Below the pieces are notes generated by a model. It saw only the letters and a list, made by a program, of their open reading frames with translations. It did no database searches and was not told the DNA's origin. DNA of 64,000 nt from Linanthus parryae (Eukaryota > Streptophyta > Magnoliopsida > Ericales > Polemoniaceae), in assembly GCA_023055425.1 (NCBI GenBank), contig JALGPY010000003.1:54545891-54609890 (forward strand). Reading direction: 5' to 3'. This document shows positions 1 to 11,408 of this stretch, in pieces. The number at the start of each line of letters is the position of its first letter. The stretch's first letter is position 1. A program made the position numbers and the translations under genes.

Positions 1-1329
1 TCCACCACTTGTTCAAATCCAAGATCAACTCAAAACTTTATGTCATCTCTCCTTTTTCTTTTTCCCACTTTTCTTTTTTTTCTTTCTTTCTTTTTCTGTA
101 TTTTTTTCTGTTATTTTTAATAAATATCTCTCAAAATGCTAAACATCCAACACAAATACCCGATTGGTCTTCAAGAATGATCAAATATGCTAGGAGAAGG
201 AAGCACATAATCCGATGAATGAATATCACAAACAAGTATCATCTTCTCCTCACTCTATGAAATCCATATCAATTCCAAGCCGCAAAACCAATGAAGCACA
301 TGTGTGGGAGTGGAGTCGTCGCAAGCTCACACTCAATGTCCGGAGTCAAAATTCGACACCCCCACACTCTGTCACCATGTACCCTCTCAAGTAGTCTCAA
401 AGATGAATGTCTCGTGCCTAATCCAACCGATCCTCCTACACCAAAATGATAGAAACCGGTACCTCGCACGATCCACCAATTAAGTTCACCCAACCCAATT
501 TTGTGCGGATTAGATGTCACACACTCACGGCTCTCCACAACTGTGTCCATGATGTAATGGCATGGAACACTGCCACACCAAAGTGCGCAAGCCTACTCAC
601 TCCCCCTCCCATCCCCTCGCAAATAATCAATGAAGTGCAAGCGAACATGTAGAACTCAACGAAATATAACATAACTCACTCCCTCATCGAACCCCTCAAC
701 TACAACTCCCTCGTGACGCACGAAAATGGTGATTCTAAACAATCTGTGATGAAGACCAAGAATCTTCACCCTAGGTCCGAAGGCTAGCAAAGAATCCAAG
801 GTTCAAACCGGGATGTCTAATGGTCCTACAAGGTGAGTTCTAAAAGCAGTGAGTGATCTAATACACGACCTCGCAAAGCTATTTCGTGTGCCACTACGAG
901 ACGGGTTGGCGACTACCTAAGACGTACATATGGACGTTTGGCTTGTTTAGCTCACACCTAGCTCAACTCTTGTAAGAAAAATAGGCACACAATTTAGTTT
1001 TGAAAATCACGTAAGTGTCGAAAACAGGTAGGCACTCCCGTAAAGAAAGTCTCTCTATACCTACTAGGGAGAACTCACGTCGTCACTCTCGGTCGCAAAT
1101 CATGACCTATGCCTAAAACCCTCACACTTCGCTAATTATAAAATTTTAGCCTCTTTTGATTACCCTTTTCTCAATTTTTTTTTTAATTTTTTTTCTTTAA
1201 TTTTTTTTTTCTTCATATAATTCCTACTCTTCATGCAAATCCGACTCGAATGAAACTCCACAACTGACTCGATAGGGTAGGCAGACTCAAGTAAGAAAAA
1301 CGTGCAATACGAAGCATAAACACATACAT

Positions 1330-1422
<93 letters not shown>

Positions 1423-1679
1423 CAACTAACACATCACGATACGACAAAATATCATAAAACACGACACGCACCACAAAAATATAACACAGCACGACCTAAC
1501 AATCTATATGCAGACAGGGTAATGCAGAAACAGACTGGCTAGTCAAGGCTAAAACTCCCCCCACACTAGAATGCATCGTTGTCCTCAACGAATTTAGAGG
1601 TCAAACCGAGGACTCCGCATTTCTAATGCGAGGGGCGGTGGATCTACTCGGACTCGGATCCCTGGTCCTCGGACTCCTC
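1..1679 (-). other. Noncoding 3' region of Athila-like element A
   Basis: No supported gene. The stretch 160-1660 is homologous to 38525-39950 in the second Athila-type element: both share the block around 905-960 (39277-39330) and the C-rich block near 1555 (39857). It is therefore element sequence between the env-position ORF and the 3' LTR. Short open frames here (269-550, 446-652) overlap on opposite strands and are not conserved as proteins. Confidence 0.7.
1332..1412. repeat. (CA)n microsatellite, about 81 bp
   Basis: Uninterrupted CA dinucleotide run ending in a short (TA)n tail. It lies in the 3' noncoding part of element A. The homologous place in the second Athila-type element (about 39715-39740) has only a few TA and CA units, so the run expanded in this copy or its lineage. 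Confidence 0.97.
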
Positions 1680-3003
1680 CTATGCGGGACCAGGCACATC
1701 ATAATCACTCGACTCATACCACAACTCCTCACTGTCGAGGTTAGGGTCTAAGGTCACATTCCTCGACTGAGCCAACTGAGCTACCCACTTCCCAAGAGTC
1801 TTAACGGAATCTCCCAATTTCTTCCGGCTGCTACGGTCATGAGCAAACAGCCTCTCATTCATCGCCTTAGACTCTAACATCAGCTGATGCATGCTCTGCA
1901 AAAGGGCGTCGGTGCTCGATGACTCGCCCTCCTTCTCCTTGCCCTTCTTAGACCTAGATACCTTTGGGGGGTTCTGATATTTTGACCACTCGCGGTCAGC
2001 TGGTTGTTTCACATCCAAATCCTTTACCACTGCACCTAACTGTATAGCCAATGTATTCATTAAACAAGTGTGACCTAGGGCCATTTTGTTTCCCTCCGAT
2101 TAGCGTGCCATGATGTTGAGCCAAATCATTCGAGGAATGTCAATCCTTCGCCCTAACCAAACGCACATGGCCATACAACACAGGCGGAATGAGAAGTGGG
2201 GGTTAGGTGTAATACCTAAGACCCAATTCTCAAGCAACTCGCAAACCCACCAAGCACGTGGGAGTAAGGCTTTCTTAGACACCATCGAACGAGGCAACTC
2301 GACCTTTGTCTTATCCCAAGGGTCTATCCCCTCCCCCGCAAAGCAAAACTTATTGACCATGGGCACCACATCATCTCGCCTAATCATGTCATGGTATGCA
2401 CACTTAGTGGTGGGGGTCCAACTCTCGGAATTTCAAGGCCTTACTAATCGTATCAGGTGTCAGACGCACCCAATTACCCCTACAGTACACCAACCTATCA
2501 TCCTTACTCTCACCCTCGTCCGAAAACCTTAGGTTAACATAAATCTCTCGCGCAACTTGAGAACTAGATGGCCCACACAACTCAAACCATTTGTCCAACC
2601 TCTCGCGCTCGTGGATTGCGATGAGCTCGGTAGGCATGAGTTTCAACTCATCTATGGGGTAGGGTTTCTCAGCTGCACATGTGAGCTTAAGGTATCGGTC
2701 GGAGAAAGAGGCATGGTGAGCGTGAAATCTAACAAACCGGTAACTATAGAAATTACTCGGTGTCACATTGGCATTCGCTATCTTGAGTTTCTTGTCCGAC
2801 CTACCCTTTCTCAAACGAGGCCTAGGGGGCATTGGGGTGTTGAGTATTGGGTGTGGCAGAGATTCCGGAACCACATACTCGGGCTCTTAATTAGGTATGA
2901 TAGGGGGGTACTCAACTACCATCTCATCCACATCGGAAGGCCCTACTTTCCTAAGGGGTTGAAACACGGGGTCGTCAAAAGTGGCGGCCTTTCTCTTAGA
3001 CAT
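1680..3003 (-). pseudogene. Env-position ORF of Athila-like element (putative plant transposon protein domain), broken
   Basis: Reading begins at ATG 3003-3001 with MSKRKAATFDD. It is interrupted by TAA at 2889-2887, a 1-bp insertion in a C run near 2413 and TAA at 2102-2100; the C-terminal part continues to 1680. The middle part has the pattern RFVRFHAHHASFSDRYL followed by GNWVRLTPDTISKAL. That resembles the 'putative plant transposon protein' domain (PF20167-like) found in ORFs downstream of pol in Athila-type elements. The C-terminal segment is charged (KGKEKEGESSS) and may form a helix. No signal peptide or transmembrane segment is visible, so it is not a recognisable envelope protein. 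Its role in such elements is unknown. The element at 37366-45666 lacks this ORF. Confidence 0.65.
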
Positions 3004-4303
3004 GTCAAATAAGCAAGTAATTCAACAATGTAAAAGTAAGTGCGCGTAAAGAGAAGGAGTAGGAGTACCTATGTGCCCTGAGCTAGTCTTACGGGCACGA
3101 AATTGCAGAATCGTTCGGCAAGAAGGACCGATATGGTCGTCGAAATCGATCGTTGGCTTTTTCCGATTGAGTGGTACTTCTAGCTTCTTCTTGCTGTCCC
3201 CGTCACTTCTTCCTTCTTCACCGTGAGCTGAATTAGATTCCTTCTTCTTCAATTTGAAGTTTTCCACGACGAACCCTAGGTGGGTTTTGTCCCAATTTGA
3301 ACCTCATTCTCCTTCAATTCCTTACAACACCAAGAGGGGGTGTTGAAGGGTCTTAGAACGCCGAAAACCCACCTAACCGCCGGCGGTTTGGTGGCGGTTT
3401 GAATTGAGGCCGGCTGTGAGTGAAATGGTCGGGAGAGAGAGAGGGTGACTCTGCTGAAACTCGGTCGCCGGAGGGAGAGAGTGACATGCCGGGGAGGACA
3501 CCGCCAGAGGGATGCGACAGAGAACCAAAAAAAATCGCTGAATTTTCAAAGGGGGGGGAGGTTCGACGGGTTGCAGAGAGAGAAGAGAGGTTTGAGGGTT
3601 TGTATGAAGGAGGAGGAAGACTCCTCTGTTGCCCAATGGTTCTTCTAAAAGTCACCTCAATTCCCAAAATTACCCTTGCAAAACCATCCGGACCTCTGTG
3701 GCTTCTGTTCGTGCGAACAAAAGAAGTGTTCGCACGAACACTTTGTTAAAAAGTGCTCGAACGAAAAAATTCTTTGTTCGTACAATCTGACAGTGAGTTT
3801 TTGATCCTTTTTGTTCGTGCGAATAAGCTTCTGTTCGTGCGAACACCCCTGCTTCAACTTCACTTTTTTTTCGATCCGCTTCCTTGCTTGATCATCGAGG
3901 CTTCCTAGCTTGAATTCCATGCTTCCCCATGTGTTCTTGAGCCCATTTTTCATGAAAAATCTCCCAATATTTGCGGGAATCACTTCATGACAACCATCAA
4001 TGATTTCCTCGCTTAAATTCCGCCTCGCCTTCACGTCCGGAATCCGATGTACGCCTTTCAACGTGAGTCTACGCACATCAAGAAGGGGACTCTGACTCAT
4101 GTATCCACCTGTAATCCTGCGAAGACTCAATTCAAATGTCAAATTCCCGCTCTCTCACCCCTCATATAGCAAAACGTTAAGAAAACACACACGACAGTAT
4201 TAAGAACACACTTTCTATACTAAAACAGAAAATACGTTGAGGTTCCTCCTGACAAGCGCTTATAATTTACGGTCGACGGCCCGACCCAGTTACCTCATAA
4301 AGA
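3004..4303 (-). other. Noncoding post-pol region of element A
   Basis: Lies between the integrase stop and the env-position ORF. It contains an AG-rich stretch (3430-3600), a cluster of palindromic TGTTCG..CGAACA motifs (3706-3845) and, next to the integrase end, an imperfect hairpin at 4236-4253 that matches a better one at 41484-41501 in the second Athila-type element. Open frames such as 3657-4142 are built largely from the palindrome cluster and are not convincing genes. Confidence 0.6.
3706..3845. repeat. Cluster of TGTTCGTGCGAACA-type palindromes (post-pol copy)
   Basis: Near-perfect 14-bp palindromes stand at 3706-3719, 3728-3741, 3812-3825 and 3832-3845. Decayed versions stand near 3753 and 3775. 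The same motif is clustered in the LTR of this element (10872-11059) and in unrelated copia LTRs at 49815-49849 and 54373-54407. Confidence 0.9.
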
Positions 4304-5340
4304 TCACGGCTCATCAAAGTAGATAACATCTACTTTGGCCGGTGTAGGCGCTGATTCCAAGTACGGCTTAACTCTGCTCCCATTGACGCGGAAGCATTCC
4401 TTCGTATGCGGATCCTCTAACTCAACCGCACCCCAAGGATAGATTTGGTGTATCCAGAACGGCCCGGACCATCTAGAACGAAGCTTTCCCGGAAAGAGCT
4501 TCATGCGAGAGTTGAACAACAAGACTTCCTGTCCCACACGAAGTTATTTTGGTTTGAGACGACTGTCATGCCATCTCTTTGTCTTTTCCTTGTATATCTC
4601 TGAATTGTCATAGGTCTGTAATATTCATTCCTCAAGCTCAAGCAGCTTCTTCTTCCGGGCTTGCCCTGCCAACTCGGGAACCATGTTCAACCGCTTGATT
4701 GCCCAGTATACCTTGTGCTCTAACTCAACAGGAAGATGACATGCCTTACAGAAGACGAGCTGAAATAGTGACATATTCAATGGCGTCTTCCATGCGGTAC
4801 GGTATGCCCACAATGCGTCATCAAGTTTCACAGACCAATCCTTGAGCCCGGCATTGACGGTTTTTTGTAAAATCCCCTTGATTTCTCTATTAGACACCTC
4901 AGCCTGCCCATTGGTTTGGGGGTAATAACGTAGTGAAACCTTATGGATAGACACCCCATACGACTTCAAAACTCTGGCAAACACACGTTTTATGAAGTGT
5001 GACCCTTCAACGCTCACCATTTCCCTTGGTGTGCCAAACTGAGTAAAGATGTGCTTCTTCAGAAACTTCTCTACCGTAGCTGCATCATTATTGGGGAAAG
5101 CAATTGCTTCTACCAACTTTGTCACATCATCCACCGCAAGCAGGATGTAAAGATTCCCATATGAAGCTGGAAACGGTCCCATGAAGTCTATGCCCCAAAC
5201 ATCAAAAGGCTCCACCTCAAGCCATTCAGACATTGGCATCTCATCTCGCTTCGAGATGTTACCTGTTCTTTGGCAGCTATCACACCCTGCAAACCAGTCA
5301 TGAAAATCTTTAAAAATAGTTGGCCAGAAAAATCCAGATT
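4304..5340 (-). pseudogene. Integrase region of Athila-like element A
   Basis: Integrase inserts the cDNA into the host genome. The catalytic core starts near 5239 with WGIDFMGPF (first Asp). The second catalytic position reads SVEGSHF where SDGGSHF or similar is expected, so the Asp is replaced by Val. The third is visible in [15 protein letters not shown] (Glu). Further on come [12 protein letters not shown] and the Athila hallmark [11 protein letters not shown]. The frame stops at 4625. A C-terminal piece with [19 protein letters not shown] (SH3-like tail) remains at 4537-4304 in another frame. The zinc-finger part lies just upstream (about 5240-5340), behind a stop. Confidence 0.85.
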
Positions 5341-7030
5341 ATAATACCTTCATGGCGGTGCGCGGACCGCTGAAATGACCTCCACTAGGCGCGGCATGAC
5401 ACAGCTTAATCACATCATAAATATCATGGGTAGTAACACACTTCCTAATAATGTTATCGGCGCCCATCTTGAACAAATATGGATCCTCCCAGTAGTATTG
5501 TTTCACCACATACAAGAACCGCTTCTTTTGCTGCACTGTCCACTCCTCATGAATCTTCCCATTGGTCAGATAATTGGCAATCGCCCAATACCATGGCTCA
5601 GTATCCCCCACAGATATCAAGCTCTCATCAAGAAAGTTCTCTTGAATAGGCACCTTCTCTTCCACTCCATTCTCAAGTCTTGAGAGGTGGTCCGCTACCA
5701 CATTCTCAACACCCTTCTTGTCGCGGATCTCTACATCAAATTCTTGCATTAAAAGGACCCACCGCAACAACCTCGGCTTGGCATCCTTTTTATCAAGCAA
5801 ATATTTTAGCGCCGAATGATCTGTAAAAACAATCACTTTCGATCCCACAAGATAAGGCCGAAATTTATCAAGATCAAAAATCATAGCCAATAGCTCCTTC
5901 TCAGTAGTGCCATAATTTAGTTGAGCCTCATTAAGAACTCTACTCTCATAGTAAATAACATGGCATACCTTTTCCATACGCTGCGCCAACACTGCTCCAA
6001 TGGCGAAATCACTGGCATCGCACATGAGTTCAAATGGCAAACTCCAATGCGGAGTTGTAATGATTGGGGCTGGGGTGAGCTGTTCTTTCAAAAAGTCGAA
6101 GGCTTTCTTTCACGCTTCATCAAGCACAAATGGGACATCTTTCCCAAGCAACTCACACATAGGCTTGCAAATCTTTGAAATATCTTTGATAAACCTGCGA
6201 TAGAAACCTACATGTCCCAAGAAGCTTAAGACCCCCTTCACTTAAGTTGGATAAGGGAGCTGCTTGATCGTCTCTACCTTTTCTTGATAAACCTCCAAAC
6301 CCCTGCGTAAAATCTTGTGGCCAAGAACTATCCCCTCAGTGACCATGAAGTGGTATTTCTCCCAATTTAGCACAAGATTGGTGTCTTCACAACGAACCAA
6401 GACACGACCAAGATGATGTAGACAGTCCTCAAAACTGTCACAAAATAAGGAGAAATCGTCCATGAAGACCTCTAAACGCTTCTCAATCATATCTGAGAAA
6501 ATAGCCATCATGCACCGCTGAAAAGTAGCTGTTGCATTACATAGTCCAAATGGTATGCAGCGGAACGCAAATGTGCCATAGGGACATGTAAAAGTAGTCT
6601 TCTCCTGATCTTCTAGGGAAATGGAAATCTGATTATAACCTGAGTAACCATCGAGAAAACAGTAGTACTCGTGGTGAGCCAAACAGTCAAGCATTTGATC
6701 AATAAACGGCAACGGAAAGTGATCATTTAGTGTGGCTTCATTCAGCTTCCTGTAATCCATGCACACACGCCAACTAGTAACTGTCCGTTGAGCAATATTC
6801 TCATTCTTGTCGTTCTCCACCACAGTCATCCCTCCTTTCTTAGGAACACACTGGACCGGGCTAGTCCAAGTGCTGTCTGAGATCGGGAAAATAATGCCAG
6901 CCTCAAGCCACTTCATGACCTATCCGCTGTGCCTGGATCACTGGTTTCTTGCCTTCTTCCACCCGGATTTTGTGTTGGCAATACACGGAGCTGATCCCCT
7001 TGATATCTGCAATAGTCCATCCAATTGTTG
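5339..7030 (-). pseudogene. Reverse transcriptase and RNase H of Athila-like element A
   Basis: The RT palm is read from about 7000 down to 6242: WTSPVQCVPKKGG, VCMDYRKLNEAT, GYSGYNQI, FRCIPFGLCNA and the catalytic box FMDDFS. After a stop at 6242 the reading continues with the RT connection region and a Ty3-type RNase H (5339-6091): [36 protein letters not shown] and VADHLSRL. The RNase H motifs look complete, unlike those in the Tat copies. Several stops separate the blocks, so no full-length polymerase can be made. Confidence 0.88.
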
Positions 7031-7032
7031 CT

Positions 7033-7920
7033 TTATGCTTCCTTAGCACATCCAAAAGCTATTCCTCCTATGCCTGAGATAAAACAGAGGAAACCAATTA
7101 CGGGAAATGTGTTATCAATACCAAGAAATGCATACCTGAGATGGTTAGGCAATGGCTTCAACTCAAGCACGGGTGGTGACTTGAGTGAAGGAACAAGAGC
7201 TAAATATTTCTCCCCATGCTCATATAAATCCAGCTTGGTCCAGCTGCTCATGTGGAACACATCCAGGGGAGGACTATGATCTTCATCCTTGTACATACCA
7301 TCTATTTCTTCCCACATCAATTCAGCTACCTCAACTCCAATGTCATCATCAAAAACCTCTATGCTAAAGCAATCTTCATAATTATAACATGAAGGCATTT
7401 TCATTGCCTTAAACACATCAAAGACCACTTTTTCATCATTAATCTGCATAGATAGCTTTCCACTCTTCACATGTATAATAGCCTCCCCTGTAGCTAGGAA
7501 GGGTCTGCCAAGAATTAGAGGTACTTCGCCAACCTATATGTCTAGGATAACAAAATTAGCAGGAAAGATGAGAGTGCCCAATTTGACCAAAATATCCTCA
7601 ATCACCCCATATGCTCTAGGAATAGATCGATCAGCCATCTGCAAGGTAACTCGGGTGGGACGAGGCTCCCCCACACCTAGTTTCCTGAATACGAACAAGG
7701 GCATCAAATTGATGCTTGCCCCTAAATCACACAATGCAGTCATGGTAAGAGAATCGCCAAGAGTAACCGGTATCACAAAGCTCCCAGGGTCTTTCTTCTT
7801 CTTAGGCAATCCATTCCTGACGCATTCAGAAGTTTCAACCTTCAAGTTAACCTGTGCAAAATCACTCATGCGTCTCTTTCCTGAAAGAATATCCTTAAGA
7901 AACTTGGCATATGTATGCAT
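7033..7920 (-). pseudogene. Protease and linker of Athila-like element A
   Basis: Aspartic protease of the gypsy type, which cleaves the Gag-Pol precursor. The active-site block reads TALCDLGASINLMPLFVFRK, with Asp-Leu-Gly in place of the usual Asp-Thr/Ser-Gly. The same DLG is found in the second Athila-type element (about 42060), so it is likely a family feature rather than damage. The frame closes at 7534; the linker to RT follows in 7470-7033, again ending in a stop. Confidence 0.82.
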
Positions 7921-7923
7921 TTT

Positions 7924-9649
7924 TTATATAGCTTCTGCAAAAGGGATGTTAATCTCAAGTTTCTTGAATATATCAAGAAATCTCTGAAAATCTCTATAAT
8001 CATCCCTCTTTCTCGTCCTCAAAGGATATGGAACTGCCTTAGAAACAGTAGTAGTGTCAATACGTACCTCATCCTTGTCTTTCACCGCCTCCTCATTCGT
8101 CGCTCCCTTTGATTGGGGGATCACGACATTAGCATCATTATCAAAAATTTCATGCTCTTTAGCCTTAGAAGCATCGGCTCTAGCATGAGTTGGATGTGGC
8201 GGATCTTTCAATGCAACCCCGCTTCGAGTAGTGATCGCATTGATTTGACGAGGATTATCTTCCGTGTCAGACGACACTGAACCTGGAGCTCTAGATGAGA
8301 GCTGAGTGGCAATCTGACCCACCTGTACCTCAAGGGAACGAAGAGAAGTCTTCGTAGCCAGTAAATCAGCAGATACAGTAGTAACCTGTGTGGACATGTT
8401 GTTCACGTTGGTGGTCATAGTGTTCATATTGTTACTCAGTTGTGTCAGTGCCTTCGTCAGTTCAGAGATATCTGGACTCGGTGCCACGACAGCTGTTGGT
8501 GGAGCTTGTGAAACTGGTGGCCTATGCTGGAACCCCAGTGCATATGTCGCTCCAGACTGATCCCCATACCTAAAGCCTGGATGATCTCTGGTGCCTGGTC
8601 TGTAATTTCCTTGATTCCAGTTCCGCTGCTGTCCTTGCGCCCCCACGTAGTTCACATCCTCGCTTGCTAACTGTGCTAAAGCTGACTCATATTCTGGCTC
8701 CTATACGCTTGCCAGTGTCTTCTTGTCCTGGTACACATGCTTGGCTAATTAAGACACCATCTTGCTGATCCCGTTCTTCCACTCATTATCTTTCGGTTCT
8801 AGCAATGCCGATAATCTCCTGGAATCATAAAACTGTGTATCCTGCTTGGCAAGCTGCTTCATAAATGCATAGGGTCCTTCTTTATCAACATGGTATAGAA
8901 AATTTCACCCACCTTCTCTGTTAACTAGCTCCTAATTGTGGCGTTCTAAACCATGGTAGAAGACTTGCAGAATTTTGTAATCCCCGAAGTCATGATTTGA
9001 GCACTTCCTAATTAAGTGCATATAACGATCCCATGCATCCACCACAGTTTCATCATCACGTTGGCGGAAGCCCAAAATGTCACCCTGTAACTCAATTACC
9101 CGCTGAACTGGGTAAAAATTTGCCATAAATTCATCCACACATTGAGCCCATGTAGTGATTGAATCCGGAGCTCTCGACTCGAGCCACTTCTTAGTTGCAC
9201 CTTTCAGACAATAAGGGAAGAGAATGAGCTTCAACGCTTCTGGGGTCACATTCTTGTACTTACAATATTTATATATGTGTTGAACTACCCAATAAAATCA
9301 TTGGGGTCTTCATCCTTGTCCCATAAAATTGGAGCTGGTTGGTCACCGTCTGAATCGTTGCTGGCTTGAGATCAAAGTGTTCAGCCTGTATATCTGGCAC
9401 TACAATTGCCGGGTTGTGTCCATACGTGGACGCCTGGAATTTCTCCACAATATCCTGCCCAGACTTGTTGTACGGTGTCTGGGCGTTGCGATCATTCAAC
9501 TATTTCGACAACTCTTCTACCCGCTGATTGAGCTGCGCGTTGGTCAATTGATCACCCATAGTGCTTTGTTTCTGTCTTCTCCTCTGATCTCTGAATAACT
9601 GCTCTGGGTCTTCAAGTGGGGGCACAGGGTCTCTAGGGATCCTGGGCAT
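7924..9649 (-). pseudogene. gag of Athila-like element A
   Basis: Gag forms the virus-like particle and packages the RNA. The likely start is ATG 9649-9647 (MPRIPRDPVPPLEDPEQL). A TAG at 9502-9500 and further stops near 9268 and 8931 break the frame. A recognisable retrotransposon Gag domain lies at 9249-8932 (LILFPYCLKGATKKWLESR, TTWAQCVDEFMANFYP). The segment 8655-7924 is the low-complexity C-terminal part and ends in the block leading to protease. No CCHC zinc knuckle is visible. Confidence 0.82.
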
Positions 9650-9765
9650 ACAATGATAACCTGAAAAGCAGAATCAAATACAAGTGAGAAAACAAAATAG
9701 CTAACTAACAAAAGTAAAATAGATATCTTAAATCAATTTATAACTAAACTAATAAACCGTTAAAG

Positions 9766-9783
9766 TCCTTGGCAACGACGCCA
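9766..9783 (-). other. Primer-binding site, tRNA-Asp type
   Basis: On the minus strand it reads TGGCGTCGTTGCCAAGGA, six bases after the LTR end. It matches the complement of the plant tRNA-Asp 3' end with three mismatches. The second Athila-type element has the same spacing and only one mismatch (44211-44228). Confidence 0.8.
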
Positions 9784-9789
9784 ACAACT

Positions 9790-11408
9790 TGACGCGATTT
9801 CTTAACGCGCTTAAATGCAAGTATACAGTCAAGTAGTATTCGGAGTATTTTAAGACTCCGAGTATCGAACCCAAGGGAATTTTACAATTATTATCTAATT
9901 AAAGATTAATTCTAGGATATTTAGGTAACCGGTAAAAAGTGTTGATTTTGAGAGTTCGCCGCCAGCAAACAAGCGACTTAAAATTAATGCCAACTAAGCT
10001 AATTGTTTTTGTATGATTTTCACTTTTAACGAGAATACTTGTGATGGAATACGATTAATAAGGAGAACTAGGCAATTTATGGCCCCTAGGGTTGCTAACA
10101 ATTTCCGTATTATGCTTGAAACACTCTATGCACGTTCTAGTTACACCGGGTAACACTCATCATGATATTCTCTCGATCTCACATGAATTTGCGTAATCGG
10201 TTGTCTTTGGGTCCTTTCGGTCCACTGTCGTCTAGCGTTACACTCTAGTTGAGTTTCTAGGATCGTTCACCGGGTCCAGTCGGCCCAACGCTTTCATTAG
10301 GTCTTAACAATACCAACCGAAACTACCCTCGCACGGTTAATCAAGTTTCTATCTCCTCTAGGTCTCAAGAAACTACGAGATTACCTACTATATTCTTCAA
10401 CACGTATCAAAAAGCTCACTTTCGTGCAACAATCTCAACAACTAGTATCCTACGGGTGATCAAGCCAAGAACACTAAGAATGAAGTACAAGAATATGTAA
10501 GATAACTAGAACATTCATAGATTTAAGTTCAAAACATGAAACAAGTCATCAATCAAAAAATAGTTCACAAACCCTAGTTCTCCATCAATCACCTAGCTTA
10601 AAGGAGTTTAGCTAGACATAATATCGTTCAACAAACTCAAAATATCAAAAGTCATGGAGAATAGATGAAGAAAAAGTGATCAAACGCTAAAAATCTTCAA
10701 GGCTGATGATCTTCTCCGCTTCAAGCTTCGTCTCCAACTCCTCTAGCTCCCCAAGACTCCAAAGATGCGTGATAGATGCCAATAGCCCGTCCCCCTATGT
10801 TGGAATAGGTCTTGACTCTCCAAACTTTCAAAATTTCACGAAATAACCCCAAAAATTGCGTCGGGCCTTCTTGTTCGCACGAACAGTCGACTGTTCTTAC
10901 GAACAGTCGACTGTTCTTACGAACAGTGCTTTGTTCCTTGTTCGTGCGAACATATTTTATGTTCCTACTTTTTAGCAGTCCACTTTTCATCATTCTTGGC
11001 CATCAAAATTTGTCTAATTCTTTTTGTTCGTGCTAACAAACATGGTGTTCGCACGAACACTTCTGGGTTCCTCAATTTTCAGCTTCGTTTCTTGATTCTT
11101 CCTCTCTCGTCTTCATTCTCGAGCATATCCTTGAGCCATCCTCTTGTTCCGAAGTTCGTTCCCACTCCAAAATAGTCGCTCCAAGCTCCCGGTTCCTGAA
11201 ATACACAACACGAGCACATACCGGAAGATCACATGCGACAAATAATGCATATATTATACGAAAAACGCCCGGATTACGAAATATATCCCACAAACTCAAG
11301 TATGCTCAAGAAAACTAGGATTTGGTCAATTTCTCACACAAATACGTCGGAACGCTCGCAAAACGGTAGTGAATCTTAAAGAATATAACTCCTAATGCGG
11401 AGTTATCA
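9790..11408 (-). repeat. 5' LTR of Athila-like element A (1619 bp)
   Basis: On the minus strand it starts TGATAACTCCGCATTAGGAG and ends CGCGTCA, with TG..CA termini. The start matches the LTR start of the second Athila-type element (45666, TGATAACTCC). The outer border at 11408 abuts gag sequence of another gypsy element, which fixes the insertion edge. The LTR carries six TGTTCG-type palindromes (10872-11059). Its partner 3' LTR is outside the window, so age cannot be estimated. Confidence 0.82.
10872..11059. repeat. Cluster of TGTTCGYRCGAACA palindromes inside the LTR
   Basis: Six copies: 10872-10885, 10892-10905, 10912-10925, 10939-10952, 11025-11038 and 11046-11059. Three are perfect or nearly perfect palindromes; two read TGTTCTTACGAACA and are spaced exactly 20 bp apart. 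GTCGAC lies between neighbouring copies. Position in the LTR suggests the U3/R part of the element. Confidence 0.92.

Larger units (their letters stand above)
1..11408 (-). mobile_element. Athila-like Ty3/gypsy retrotransposon A, 3' LTR beyond the window
   Basis: Read on the minus strand the order is 5' LTR (9790-11408), tRNA-Asp-type primer site (9766-9783), gag, protease, RT, RNase H, integrase, a long post-pol region with an env-position ORF, and a noncoding 3' region that runs off the left edge. The integrase tail with a [11 protein letters not shown] motif, the FMDD RT box and the primer site are typical of the Athila lineage. Every coding segment carries stops or frameshifts, so the copy is dead. 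The right flank begins GACCG at 11409; the matching target duplication lies outside the window. Confidence 0.85.

Noticed and set aside
1160..1492. Cys/Val-rich open frame on the minus strand
   Set aside because: It is a translation of the (CA)n microsatellite.
3657..4142. 161-aa open frame on the minus strand beside the palindrome cluster
   Set aside because: Half of it is translated palindromes (CSHEQK-type repeats); no homologous frame in element B.
9790..11408. LTR A as a solo LTR
   Set aside because: A primer site and gag follow directly on the inner side, so it is the 5' LTR of element A.
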